In this document: positions 1 through 12,447 of the stretch, in pieces
Layout of the letters: every line of letters begins with the position of its first letter
Position numbering within the stretch: the stretch's first letter is position 1
Assembly (NCBI GenBank): GCA_002751075.1
Contig: NAOQ01000001.1
Location: 159,956 to 197,516, forward strand
Reading direction: 5' to 3'
DNA: 37,561 nt
Source: Ichthyophonus hoferi
Taxonomy: Eukaryota; Opisthokonta; Ichthyosporea; Ichthyophonida; Ichthyophonidae
Made by a program: the position numbers and the translations under genes
The notes under the pieces: generated by a model
The model's input: the letters and a program-made list of their open reading frames with translations, nothing else
What the model was told of the DNA's origin: nothing
Database searches by the model: none

Positions 1-3000
1 GAGCTTCCCAGGCTATTGTCCTGCAGCAGAACGGCATGATCGCACGTGCATTAGGAAGACTATCCCGTGATTTGTATAGCAAAGATAGTCACTTCGTGCT
101 GGAGCTAGTGCAGAATGCCGATGACAATTCATACGGACCTTTCCGCCCTGGTCAGGTGGCAAGCTGTCCTACCATTCATTTTGTGCTGGAGGCCGGCCGT
201 ATTATTGTACTCAATAACGAACATGGCTTCTCAGGTGAGAGAAGACTTTAAATGTTCTAGAATATAACACATATTCAATTTTTTTATGATATGCAATTAA
301 TCAAATAACAGAGATTCTATATCAAACCTACGTAGCAACAATTCAAATGAAGATTAATTCCTGTCTATCAGGTCATATTAGGTATAGAGTTTGATCCAAA
401 TTCATCTCCACTGCATCACATGTATTTCTATCTATACAGGCCCTACTGACACATTGGTAATGTACATCCGTATCATAGGCACGATGTACTAGAGAATGTC
501 TATATGCTTGGACAATACCACTAAATTGATTTTATATTTTTGTCAACTTGCTTTGGGAATTACCAAATTAACAAACTAACACCTTCTATTCTTCTGTTTT
601 TCTTCTTTTTTTCCCCTTGCTTCTATACAGCCCGTAACATGCAAGCACTTTGTGATGTAGGAAACAGTACAAAATCCGGGCAAACCTCTGGATATATTGG
701 ACAGAAAGGGATTGGCTTTAAGTCTGTTTTCCGAGTCAGTAATCGACCGGAAATCCACTCTAATGGCTTCCATGTTTGCTTCAACAGGGAGGAGGATGAT
801 ATGGGTTATGTCATGCCGACCTGGATTGGTGCCGGCCCAACCTCACACCTGTGAGTGTTTGTTTCCAAATAATTCACTACACAAGTGACCCTGCGTTGTT
901 CTCGCAATGATTCATTCTCTCCTTCTCCACTCGTCTAACCTCTTCGTGTCATTTCTATTACCTGTTATTGCTATTACGTTTTTTCTTTCATGTTTTCTGG
1001 CTTGCCCATTAAATTCTTGTCGGTTCTGTGATTTATATTGCTTTAACTAGGCCGCTAAATTATATGTGGATTTTACAAAGACACTTTGTTTTTAATAGAA
1101 AACAAATAATGCATGACCCTCACTATATACGGAATATTCAAAGAGTACTAAACATGCATAGTTTAAAATAGTCATTAAGTAAATATCTTAGGAAATAATT
1201 GTTAAAGTCTAAAAACTGTATAATTAATTATAATAAACATATTTCAACAAAATCTGTATTATTATACCAGTAAATAAATTATTTAATACGAAATCAGTAG
1301 CTTGATTTAACTACCAATCATATATCTGGCACAATCCCAAGACTAGTTACCACAACCAACAATGCAGGATAATACACTAAAAACCCTTATAATGTCCAAC
1401 ACCATTGATAAGGCGCATGTATACAAACAACTATGCAATATACCTAGCCAAAGATACCCAAAATCAATAACACTGTGGTCTGGGCATGCAGGTATAAGGC
1501 CTGGGGTACTCGGATAGAGCTGCCTCTCACCGCAGAGATGGCGCAGCGTAGGATTGAGTTGGTAGGCAAATTCACCGATCTTCATCCAGCGATTCTGCTA
1601 TTTCTTCATCGCTTGGATTGCATTGTAGTTGACGATCCTCTGGCGGGTAAAGTGATTACTATGAGCCGCCGTAAATCGGATTGGTAAGGATAAAACTTCA
1701 AACTATACATCCGCACATCCCCTATGTTCTTGTCCAGTTATTTTGTTTTCTCTTTTCCTGCTTTTACTGTGATATCTCCTACTTTTTTCTTTTTGTTTTT
1801 ACTTGTTCTTTAATTTATTATGCATGTTAACGTTTATTGATGTGAAAGGCACACACTTAAATCATTATTATAAAGGCCGTAAAATCACCTTGATTGCTAT
1901 TATACCGTATATTGAATTTCAAATAATACTAATCCTTTTATTTTATTAATTGGGTTTATTGTTACAATTTTTCGGATTTCCCTTTCTTTCTTTTATGCGT
2001 ATACTCTATATATTCCTACTTCGTGACTGTCTATGAATTTGATTCTCCAGGACTCATTCATATCCTCTCTCTCTCCCTCTGCCTACCTATTGTCAATGTC
2101 AATCTATATAGTGGCTACATGGAGGTAGAGCTTCAACAACAAATGACCTTAGGCCAAGTATCTACCACCAGTTCTACCATCGCCCAGTGGCTACTTATAA
2201 AAAAATCATTCCAGGTACCAGAGGGTTTGCGGGAGGGGGTCATGGTAACAGAGGTTATTTTAGCCTTTCCAGCCCTAAATGCACATCAAGCACATCACCC
2301 TAACTCCTCCTCTGTAGGAGATACTGCCGAGTCACATAAAACAATACATATACAAACCCATGTACCTTTCATGGAAAAGGACAGACCACCGCAACAACCT
2401 GTGTTTGCATTCCTTCCTTTGCGCAGTTACGGGCTACGTTTTGTTGTTCAGGGTGACTTTTTGTTACCTTCTTCCCGCGAAGATGTGGATGTGGATAGCG
2501 CCTGGAACCAGTGGGTGAGGTCTCTGCTGGTACCATTGTTTCTTGAGGCCGTGGAGCGAATGAAGGTTGAAGGAAATGAGCGGGCTAATAGGGAAGTGAG
2601 TGAAAGCTTGGCTGTATCTCGTGGACCTAGTGGCCAAGATGCAAGAGGAAAAGAACAAATGGTTATGGAAGAAACGTGCGTGAATTATGCCGAAAATTGT
2701 TTGGATGTTGAAACCATGACAAATAATGACGAAGAAGATATACTGGAAAATACAAAAGAAGGTAACGAAGTGGAAGGTCAGAAGCTTAGCAGTAGAAAAC
2801 GCAAATCGAAGAGCAAGAATAAATGGCCAAGCAAAAGAAGCAAAATGAAAAAAGAAGAAGACGATAATGAAGGAGAGACATATACTCAGTTACAGTCCCT
2901 GCCTAGTGGAAACGAACAAGCAGCAGGACAGAGCACCCAAGAGGAAACTTCGATTACACAATCAAATGTCAATCTATGGAACATTGGGCTTACTGCAACA

Positions 3001-6000
3001 AAGATATTTCAATTTGTTCCTCTGGAAGGTGAAGTGACGGGCTTCTTCCGACCGGTTGTGAAAGACATTATGCATGGCCTCAAGGGACTACAGTGTGTAC
3101 CTACAGCTGGGGGTCTATGGGCCCTACCTTCCCAGGTCGTCTTCCTTGAAGATCCTGATGGTATGTCGACCCATCTATGCTCTTCGGCATTTCCTTATAG
3201 CTCACTTGTGTTTTTAATCCTATTAATTTTACCTCTCTTGCTCCTTCTCACTTATCTATTCTCTTCTATTTCGTATATTGATATGAAAGTGATTATTGCT
3301 AAGAATAGATATCTTTCAACGATCAGTTTAGTCACAGATTGATTGCTATGTTTTGACAGGTGGCTTAATTCATCATTCGGTTCAAACATGGACGGCCAGC
3401 TTAATTATTAACTTGTCTGTATTTCAGTCAGGCGGCAGTTTATTAAGTATATTACGAATAAGACTGGAATAATATTTAAGTAAACTTGGCTTACAAAATG
3501 ATCTAATAATACAATTAATAATGATTTCTCCGTTCACAGTACATTGCCTAACCACCGACCAAGACATGGTCTCGTGCCTAGGTCTATACCCTCTGCATCC
3601 TCAATGCCTTATGAGCCCAGCCCTGCGTGCTTCACTGGGCATCGCATCATTTGGACCCCCCCACTTGCTACGCACAGTTCGACATCGCCTTTCATCGCGT
3701 AACCCACCCACAGTTCAGTGGATGTCTCAGTGGTTATGCAGCATGTATCGGGCCATGGACCGACTAAGTCCTATTGATAGGGCGAGCCTACTGGCGACAC
3801 TTGCTGATATGCAGATTGTTCCACTAACCTCAGGGGAGTGGGCACGCATTAGTGACCACCCCATTTTCTTCCCCATTGCTTTAACATCGCAGTCACAATC
3901 ACAATCACACTCGTCTCCAGCACCCTGTGGTTTTGAAACAAGACTTCGCATAGTGTCAGAGTCCTTGTTTGGAGAGGTAATAGGGCTTAAACATAGCATT
4001 GTGGTCGACATGTTAGAGTCTATGGGTGTGCAGCCACCATTGCCCGACAATATAATAGCCCATCATATCCTACCCAGCCTTCAGGCCGCTAGTACTCTGT
4101 CGTTGGCAGACTGGGACCTGAATCTTGTGGCTTCATATGCTCTCTATCTTCGCAAGCATCCTGGGGTATGTTTTTTTTTTTTTCTTTTATTTTTTTTTTC
4201 CTTAATTAAAAATTAAATAAATTAATTGATCTGTGAATGGGATGTACTTCATTCTTACTACTATTATGATCATTATTATTATTACTATTATTATTATTAT
4301 TCATGCTAATAAACTCATGTAACCACTCAATGTCTGTATTACCTGTATTACACCATACCCTTGATGTGTAGCTTATACTACTCTTTTATCAAAGAATGGA
4401 AAAATAAAATATCATTAAAATGCATATATTCTTTGATTTTTTTTTTTTTTATATCTTTTTATAGATTTGCCCGCATATATGACGTATATAACTATGACGC
4501 AAACCCATCCTTATTGATGCCATTCCCTTCTATTAACACGTGTATATAGTGGAATAGACTGAAGCTGCAGGAGGTGCTGCTAGTGAGCACCAATCAGGGT
4601 TGCCGAAAGTTGGCGGGTCAACCAGTACACTTCCCTCGAAACCTGGGTAATAAAACCGAAATTGATGCTGTTTTACCTGATGAACTGATTCCTCAGTGGC
4701 TGGTTCTTAGTGATCACTACATGCAGCTGGACAGGTGCTATATTATATACCTCTGAATACTTCTATGATAATGAATATCTGTATATCTGATATCTGTACA
4801 CTGTACTCGTCTTTACTTTGTCTCTTATATTAGTATTGGTTTTTAGAAGTCTTTGATATGCTCTCTTACAATACCTGTTCCTAACAACTCTTCTATCCGC
4901 ATTGAACTCTGTCGCATCGTATAGTCTCTCAATTGTCTTATTTGTCTTGGTTGCAGTATACAAATATGTACTACACTAACCCACCATTTTCCCTGCAGCA
5001 ACATAACGGCATGGCGCCAGTTCTTCCATAGTCTCGGGGTGCAGGACTTTGTCATACCCACAGAGATACACTCTACTATGAAGACCCCCTTACCACCCCC
5101 TTGGAATCAAGATAGCCGTCTTGCCGACATTCCCCCTGATACCATTGTGACTATTCATGACTACACATGCCTTGGCCTGCAGAATCTGCTCACAGCTGCT
5201 GTAAAACTAGACCCGATAGTAGTCAAGCCAGTGTTACTTGCAGTTCAGCGAGCCCTGCAGGCTGAATGGGACCATCAGTACGGCTTTGCCTTGCAAGCCA
5301 AGGTCTCTGTGACTGGAGAGGACACACAGTACTGTGTATCGTCGTCCTTTATAAGGATCTTGACCGATATCCCCTGGGTATGTGGCCAGGACGGCCAACT
5401 TCACTATGGTCACAACTTGTATGCCAGTAAGCAACGACGTATTTTAGGCAACAACCTGGGCCTTTTCGCCAAAGACGAGCCTACCGAAAATGTTAGAAAT
5501 GCTATTGGTATGGTTGAGAATATAACCCCTGTAATGCTAGCTGAGGCTCTAGTGGAGTGGTCACTAAACCAGCCATTCACTGCCTCGTTAGAGAGAATGG
5601 TTGCTGTGTATAAGGAATTAAGCATTGGTTTGGACTCGCAGGTCCTGGAGATTCTGAAGACCCACAAGGTTGCAGCCATATCGCTTTATCTTCTTGGCTC
5701 ACATATATAATTACCTATATGTTTCTGTTTTTATGCCCATTTTAAAACCTTAATTTACCATGGCAATCATAAGCTTACTATACTAGACTATATTTTTCTA
5801 CCCCATCCTATCATATCCTATACTATTATAATTCACTCTTGCTGGTCCAATCTACAGAGGATTAGCAGGCACCTCACTACATCCATCCATGTTTATTTTA
5901 CTTTCACTTATCTACTTTCTTATTCATGTCTACTTATCATTCACCTCATAAGAGTATTTCCTATCCACACTTGAACCACACTTTATTTAATCTACCTTAT

Positions 6001-8459
6001 ATATATATATTTGACCAAATACTTTTTAACACATTCACCATTTGTCAACATAGGTTATCTGGATGCCCTCAGCCCGTACTAGTGTACTCAGTGTGGAGAC
6101 TGAAGGAGCATTTTATGGGCCCGACGAGGTGTGCGTGAAAGACAGATCGGGTATTATAGAACTGAAGGGAGGCCTTAAGGCACTCTCTACCTATTATACT
6201 TCCAGCCATGCAGACTCATCACCGCTAAAAGAAAGGTGCCATTTTCTCCTGTTGTTATTCTTTGTCCTCCTTCTATATACTATACCTATATAGTTACAGT
6301 ACAATATTAATAAAAAATCGAGAGAACTCAATATAACACAATATGATCTGATACTCCACAGTCCACCACAACTTAAAAGATTGTCTTTCCACATAGAGAA
6401 AATTCTCTCTATATATATCTATATATATATATACCCCATTTATCTCTCATCTCTGTCATTTATCCTCTTGTTTTAAAAACGGAGTAGTGAGTGTATGCCA
6501 ATGAAAAATATTTTATGGTGGGCACTAATGAATCGTGTCTGCATTATGTTTACTACTACTTGCCGTTTGACTATATGTGTGTAGAATGATAATTTATCAT
6601 AACTGTCAGCAATGAACTGTATTATTGTTTTCTTGGGTGTATATTTAGGAAAGGAAAAAGGAGAGTAAAGGAGCCAGAAAATGTTTGGAAGCACACTATA
6701 TATTGGTTATTAACCTCTTAATCTCTTACCCCACGTACTCCCTTCTCTCACTCCTTCCAGTGATGTACAACTGGTTATGGAGTTAATGGAGGCCCTCGGT
6801 GTTGCAGCCGAACCCCATCGAGACACCTATCTACAGACCTTGCAATCCATTTGCACAGGTTCAGTAACAGAACTTACCAGAGATTATGCCCTTCGCATCC
6901 TATCAGTATGGGCTGACTCATTGGCTGAGTGTCACATGACTCCAGTAGACGTACTGACTTTGGCCACTGTCATGCAAATACGTACCACGCCTTGTTTCCC
7001 CACTGTTCAAAACACTTGGATGCATTTGAAACGCTCTGCTGTGTTTTTGGCGGACGATCCAGTAATGACCAGCCATTTTAGTAAGTTCCAAGATATATCC
7101 TTGCTTCAACTTCCATGTTCATCCACAAAGAACGGAGCCAGGCTTTACGATTTTTTCCGTGCGCTGGAAATACCATTTCTTTCCGAAGCCATTCACTGCC
7201 AAGTCAAACCCACGGTGCTCAGATATGGAACCCCGTTAACCCATCACATACTCAGTGCAATACCCTTAATTCAGAAATACATGGCAACCCGAGACTTGAC
7301 CCGTTATAAACGTGTGATGGAGTCCGGCATTTGCGAGCGCATCTCCCAGCTGGTATGTGCCGAGGCAGATCAATTAGAAATGGTCATGTCGCTAGGCAAC
7401 CACCAAGTCGTCCAATTAGATCTGGCCTGTGCCCTCGATAATCTTGTTCTCTATGTCAATGGTTCTCACCGATATGGCCCAGTTTTTTGGGATGCTGTTG
7501 CAGAGCAATTCTCAAGATTGTTTTACAATGGTAGTATGTCAGAGGCTTTAGCATCATTCATTGCTTATTTCTTAGCCAGTAATATGTCAGAAGAAGAAAT
7601 TGATGGATGGCTGAAAAAACGAAACATCTCGAATTATCCTGAAGGAGACGATGTTTGGCGACCAAACTGCACAGTTAACGTTGAAAATAATATAGGTTAT
7701 TCAGCTAATGGGAAAGAGCAAGAGGAAGAGAGCATGACAGGAAATGGATTGGTCCCTATCGTTAATTCAAACGAGGTGAATCAGTTCTGGAATGTTCCTC
7801 GTCATAATGAGACCAGGCCCCTTAACAATATACCCTCTCAGCAGCCACTTTCCCAGTCATCACATGGTGGTGTAGAAAGGGGTAATGCAGAGATAAACAC
7901 CTACGGCAATGAGATGCCCCTAAATACTTCACAGGGTAACATGCCTGATTGGAAACCCAGAGTGAGCGCATATGAGGAATCAGTGGGTAATACAGCAGTT
8001 ATTCACCAAGGCACTACGCCCTCCCCATCCCCGTGTAATATCACTATGCCTCCACCTCTTGCCCGGGAGAATTCGGTAGTTTCAATTGGCCGATGGGGTG
8101 AAGAGTTTGTATTCTCCATGCTGTGTCAGCAGTACGGTAAAGAAAGAGTTAAGTGGGTCAACCAGGAGTTGGAAACTGGCTTGCCTTATGACATTCTTCT
8201 AACCGTAGATAAAGGGGGAGGGGGCAGGCCTCCTACAGTAACGTTTGTGGAGGTTAAAGCTACTACAGCAAGGGGGAGAGAAACATTTCACCTGTCTGAG
8301 AGAGAATTTAGAATGGCGGATAGAGAAGGAGATAGATATATGTTAGCACTTGTGTATGGAGCTGGTAGGGAAGGGTCTAGGGTGAGAATGATCACCTCCC
8401 CGGCCCAGAAATGGAGAGATAAGATGATGGATATATTGCTTTATGCTCCTTTAGAATAG
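1..8459 (+). CDS. NO VEIN-like protein: GHKL ATPase plus NOV_C domain, 5' partial
   Basis: Exons read as <3-234, 631-850, 1492-1683, 2112-3160, 3540-4165, 4550-4734, 4999-5668, 6054-6235 and 6761-8459. All have GT-AG borders and matching phase, giving about 1685 visible residues. The frame is open to the left edge, so the true start is off-window. Exons 1-2 encode a Bergerat/GHKL ATP-binding fold: N-box ELVQNADDN, a degenerate G1 box LNNEHGFS, the spliced ALCDVGNSTKSG stretch, and G2 box GYIGQKGIGFKSVF. These closely resemble remembered plant NO VEIN proteins. Exon 4 carries an acidic/basic linker with a bipartite nuclear-localisation-like run at about 2791-2860. The last exon ends in a NOV_C/DUF3883 domain (about 8071-8430). 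The middle is helical-looking and unrecognised. Plant NO VEIN is nuclear and acts in cell-fate and auxin patterning; the role here is unknown. Least certain borders: the donor after 5668 (GTTGCA) and the acceptor before 2112. Confidence 0.9.
4262..4305. repeat. (ATT)n microsatellite in a NO VEIN-like gene intron
   Basis: Imperfect ATT units with occasional ACT in the intron between 4165 and 4550. Confidence 0.85.
8071..8430 (+). other. NOV_C (DUF3883) domain with PD-(D/E)XK-like residues
   Basis: This is a domain within the last exon of the NO VEIN-like gene. It opens with SIGRWGEEFVFSML, the usual start of the family, followed by LPYDILL and FVEVKATT. The Asp codon of PYD is at 8190 and the Glu of EVK at 8250, spaced D-x19-E-x-K. 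That spacing suits a PD-(D/E)XK restriction-endonuclease-like core. I believe the family is placed in that superfamily, but cannot check here. Whether it is an active nuclease is unknown. Confidence 0.75.
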
Positions 8460-8793
8460 GTGCACTAATACACTAATATAGTAGCATGTTTATTGTGATA
8501 AACAATTTAGGTGAAGGATGATGAAAATAGTATAAGTAAGGTGAAAACTCCTTCACGAAGAATAGTAGCTGTTTGATTTAGTTTACAGTACTTTAACTGC
8601 ATTAATTTGGTCATTGAATCTTTTAAAAACTATGTAAAATGTTTGCGCGCACGACTATTATGAGAGAGGTAGGGTAAAACTAACTATACGCAAATTTAAA
8701 TTGTACTGTAAATATATAACGGTGTGTTTTCTAATTACGGCCCATTTTGTGGAAGAATGACTCGACACCAATAATATGAAGATGTGATTACGT

Positions 8794-8856
8794 TTTATTT
8801 AATAAACCATGTCCCCTTTCCCTTTTTTATTCAAAGCTGATTCATTAAAAAATAAA
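8794..8856. promoter_or_regulatory. Overlapping convergent poly(A) signals
   Basis: On the plus strand AATAAA occurs at 8801-8806 and 8851-8856, 340-400 nt after the NO VEIN-like stop. On the minus strand AATAAA (TTTATT on plus) occurs at 8799-8794 and 8831-8826, 365-400 nt after the HECT-gene stop. The core TTTATTTAATAAA is nearly palindromic, so it can serve both strands. The surrounding 8460-9196 stretch has no coding signal and is read as the two facing 3' UTRs. Confidence 0.5.
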
Positions 8857-9196
8857 GTAGGCAGGCACCCCTACAACATCCAATGTTTACTATAAAATAT
8901 GTATCTCAAACTACGTCTTTTGAGCCTTAACATACATGACTAATTTTACTTAGCCCGAAAATATACTTGGACCTACATTTTGAATTTAAGTCTCGTATAT
9001 CTCATTCTTGATATTGCGTATCTCACCAACAATGCAATATATATATTTTTTGCTGTTTCGAAAATATGAAGCCAATGTGACAGACATCATTTAACATCAT
9101 TCTATAGGATAAATATATATAATCAATCATAAATAACTATACTATATTACAATAGATTGGTGCCCTAGCACGATCTTTCAACTTGGTATTCTAACC

Positions 9197-10370
9197 CTAT
9201 GTCATTCCGAATTGCGTGATACCAGTGTTGCGAATGGCGTACAGTAGTCTCTCTTCCAGTACCTCTTTCGTGGGATAAGAAGGAATGTCCAGCATATTGA
9301 CACAGGTATGTGACAATGGCAGACTAGTTACCCCACATTTGGCAGACTTTTTAATGCAGATTTGCAAGCCACCAATGGGTGGAACAGAAGAGCCAGTGAC
9401 AAAGGCCAAGAGAAGAGCCTGGTCCTTTTTGGTCATTTCCATGGCAACCTCCCAAAACCACTTTGCCTGTGGGAAAGACTCAGTACTGTTGTTGAGCACG
9501 GTGGACTGTCGTTGTATAAGCCCAAAGTCAACATCTAGGCAACCATTGACGGCTATCTGAAGCATGGCTGGGGTAAAGACAGAGAGCAAGTCTCGGGGGC
9601 AGGCCTGACTTACCCCCAATATAAATTCTTGCAGAGGAAGACAGCGGCCCAAGTGGAACCATGTATAGCGTAGAAGGAAATTTAAGCGATTCGCAGAGGT
9701 CACGTCCACGGTACTACCCAGGGGCATAAGGTCAAAGCTAGCAATAGTAGTACTAATATCATTATCGTCCGACTCTGACTGGGTCTCAACTGATATTCCT
9801 ACACTAGCAGAAAAGGTTTGAAAGAGGCCGTCAAAGGTTTCCTGATCTAGTAAGCACATTGTTCGAATACCCCGGGCCAAGTCTGGATCGAAGGCCTCCA
9901 GATCAGTGAGACCAATGGGATGGCCAAGAATTGCCTTAAAAACTGCCATAGGAAAACAGTTGGGGAGACAGGCAGAGCCAATGTTCTGTAGGCAAATCCC
10001 CACCACACGACCCATTGCATTGTATGACAGGCCTGTGTTCTCTTTATCTAGATAGCCCTGTGCGCTGAAATATACCTCACCACTGGGTTTGGGGGAAAAT
10101 AAAGGATGTTTTCCTTGACGCAGGTAAGCCGCCACCTCTGTCATAGCACTTTTCAAGACGCCGCCTGCATCAACAGCCACATCGTCGACTATTTCGAGCC
10201 GTATCCCATGCTTAAGTCGCTCTGTCTCTATCGTTCTTACCGCCAACAAAAGATCCGGAACAATGCTACCACTAGAATCGCGTGTAATTACTATATTGCG
10301 TTTCCCTTCACCAATGTGACGCTCAGACAAAGCCTTTTTAAATAGTTGCACACGATATTCCGTTCCACTG
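9197..10370 (-). other. HECT domain of the fusion protein
   Basis: The N-lobe signature VDAGGVLKSAMTEV is followed by a conserved Gly-rich stretch around NAMGRVVGICLQN and then ILGHPIGLTDLEAFDP. The C-lobe contains GLQICIK, the catalytic loop LPLSHTCVNMLD and the C-terminal LLYAIRNTGITQFGMT. The conserved phenylalanine a few residues before the C-terminus is present. All expected landmarks are intact, so the ligase looks competent. Confidence 0.9.
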
Positions 10371-12413
10371 TCTTCGTTGATTTTCTTGTCCGCATATGGC
10401 CCATGGCTCATATTAACCGGCTGCACAATCTTAAATAATGCGTTCCTATGAAGCAATGTAAGCATGTCTGTATCACTAAACCGATGGATTAGCTCATAGC
10501 GGTCCATTTGCAAGCTGTTACACCTGCTGGTTAATAAATTACTGCTACTTTTAATATCCTCCTGATCCTTGTCCTGAAGCTCTGAATGCTTTGCAGTCAA
10601 ACACCGGGCAAGTTCATCCATAAATGAGGATCCAGGATCTAAAAGGTCTAAAGAACAAGGCAATGCAGCCTCCTTCCTCTTCGACAGTGCCTCTAACCCA
10701 ACTAGAACAGTCTTTGAATCAAATCCTAGCCTGCCAAAATGATAAATTACCTCAGTTAGCTTAGGCATAAGCTCCACTACCCAACCGGTGGCTAACCATT
10801 TGTCCTGTTTTTTACCGCAAATTAAACCATTACTCCCCGGCTGTACAAGTCTGCTAAGGTGTTTAGACTCTGATGGTGTCTTGGGCAGAAAACGTAGAAG
10901 GCAGATAATATAAGGGAGCTCATAACCCATACCCAGCAAAATTTCTACTACGTCTGAATCAGCCTGGGCTAAGTTAGAAATTTCACTCTGTGGTGAGTTT
11001 AGGGGAGGCTTTCTAGTGGCATCATCCTCCCCTACCGGAGAAATGCAAGGCTGATAAATACGTGTATCTGTAACCCCGTCGGCAATCTGTCTCTTCACGG
11101 CCTGCCAGATGGTAAGAGGTGGTGGTTATGTTGTAGTTTGCAGCATGAAAGTTCATTTGAGAACTTTTTAAAACTATCAATTCATGAACTGTTTGTTAGG
11201 CTGAAAAGAGAAATGTGGATAAGGAGTAAGATGAGTTTCCAGGTGTTCAGGGGCAAATGCTTGTTAAAACAAAGTATAACAAAATAGTGAGGAAAATGAG
11301 GCGGGTAGAGTGCAAGAGAGAGAGAGAGACCGACCTAAGTAAACCTTGAAGGACAAAAACACCAAAAAGCACCTAAGTGTATAGTTGTATGTGGATGAAG
11401 AAGATAGGATAGGCCTTATGTATAAGGTAGAGTTAAGTGGTGGTAGAGAAAGGAATATATATAGTACGCTAGAAGGAAGTAGGCATAGTCCATATACATA
11501 TATATAGACACACATACCTCTGTTGTAATAGCTGTAGTCTGTGCAAATATTTGGACCACGGCCATTTCCGTTCTATCCCAAGCAGCTGTCAACTGTGGCT
11601 CCATTTGCAATCCTTTTCTCACTCGTGCATGTAGCAAGCCTGTGGCTAATTTTCCATGGACAGCCTCATCCACGTATAACTGTAGGCACCCGAATAACTC
11701 TTGTCTGACATATTCAACACGGTCAGCATGATAGCCATCGACAAAGATAATAACGCCTGGGTCAACTCCCAATGTACGTGCATAGTTTTCACGGTATAGA
11801 CTTTCAGTCTCAGGGGTAAACTCGGGAAATCTAGATGTTTGGTTTATAAGTACAATGTACTCAAAATTTCCTGGGTGTTATGATTGGGAAGTAGATTGAA
11901 ATGAGTGATTTTAAAGGTTAGTTGGTGTACGGATTGGACAGTATGATGGTACAAAAGCAAAAGACTAATTTATGGATAGATATCAGCAATAATAAAGGGT
12001 AATAATTGGCGTAAAAGAGATTGGTCTGTGAGGAACTGGGCATGACTATGGAGGCACCTTGAGAAAATATAGAACAAGAGCACTGGTGATGGTAGCCTAA
12101 ATTATAGACTGATATTGTGATTGAAATTGCAGATAGTCTAATAATTGTGAACAAAGGATAAACAGGATAAACTGTCTAACTTTACAGTAAGAGAGATATA
12201 GTACAACAAAAACTAGAAATCAGTATATTGGTGATTGTATAATGCTAGTAGAGGGAGGGAAATAGAAACAGTTGAATTAGTTTTACATGTGATTTGAGAT
12301 TTGAGAAAGTAACAAGTCAATGGAAATAAGAAGGTTTTAAAATAAAAAAATATAAAAAAATTAATTGGTACTAAAAAAGATATACCCTGATGCTATATAT
12401 GTATCATAGTATG

Positions 12414-12447
<34 letters not shown>

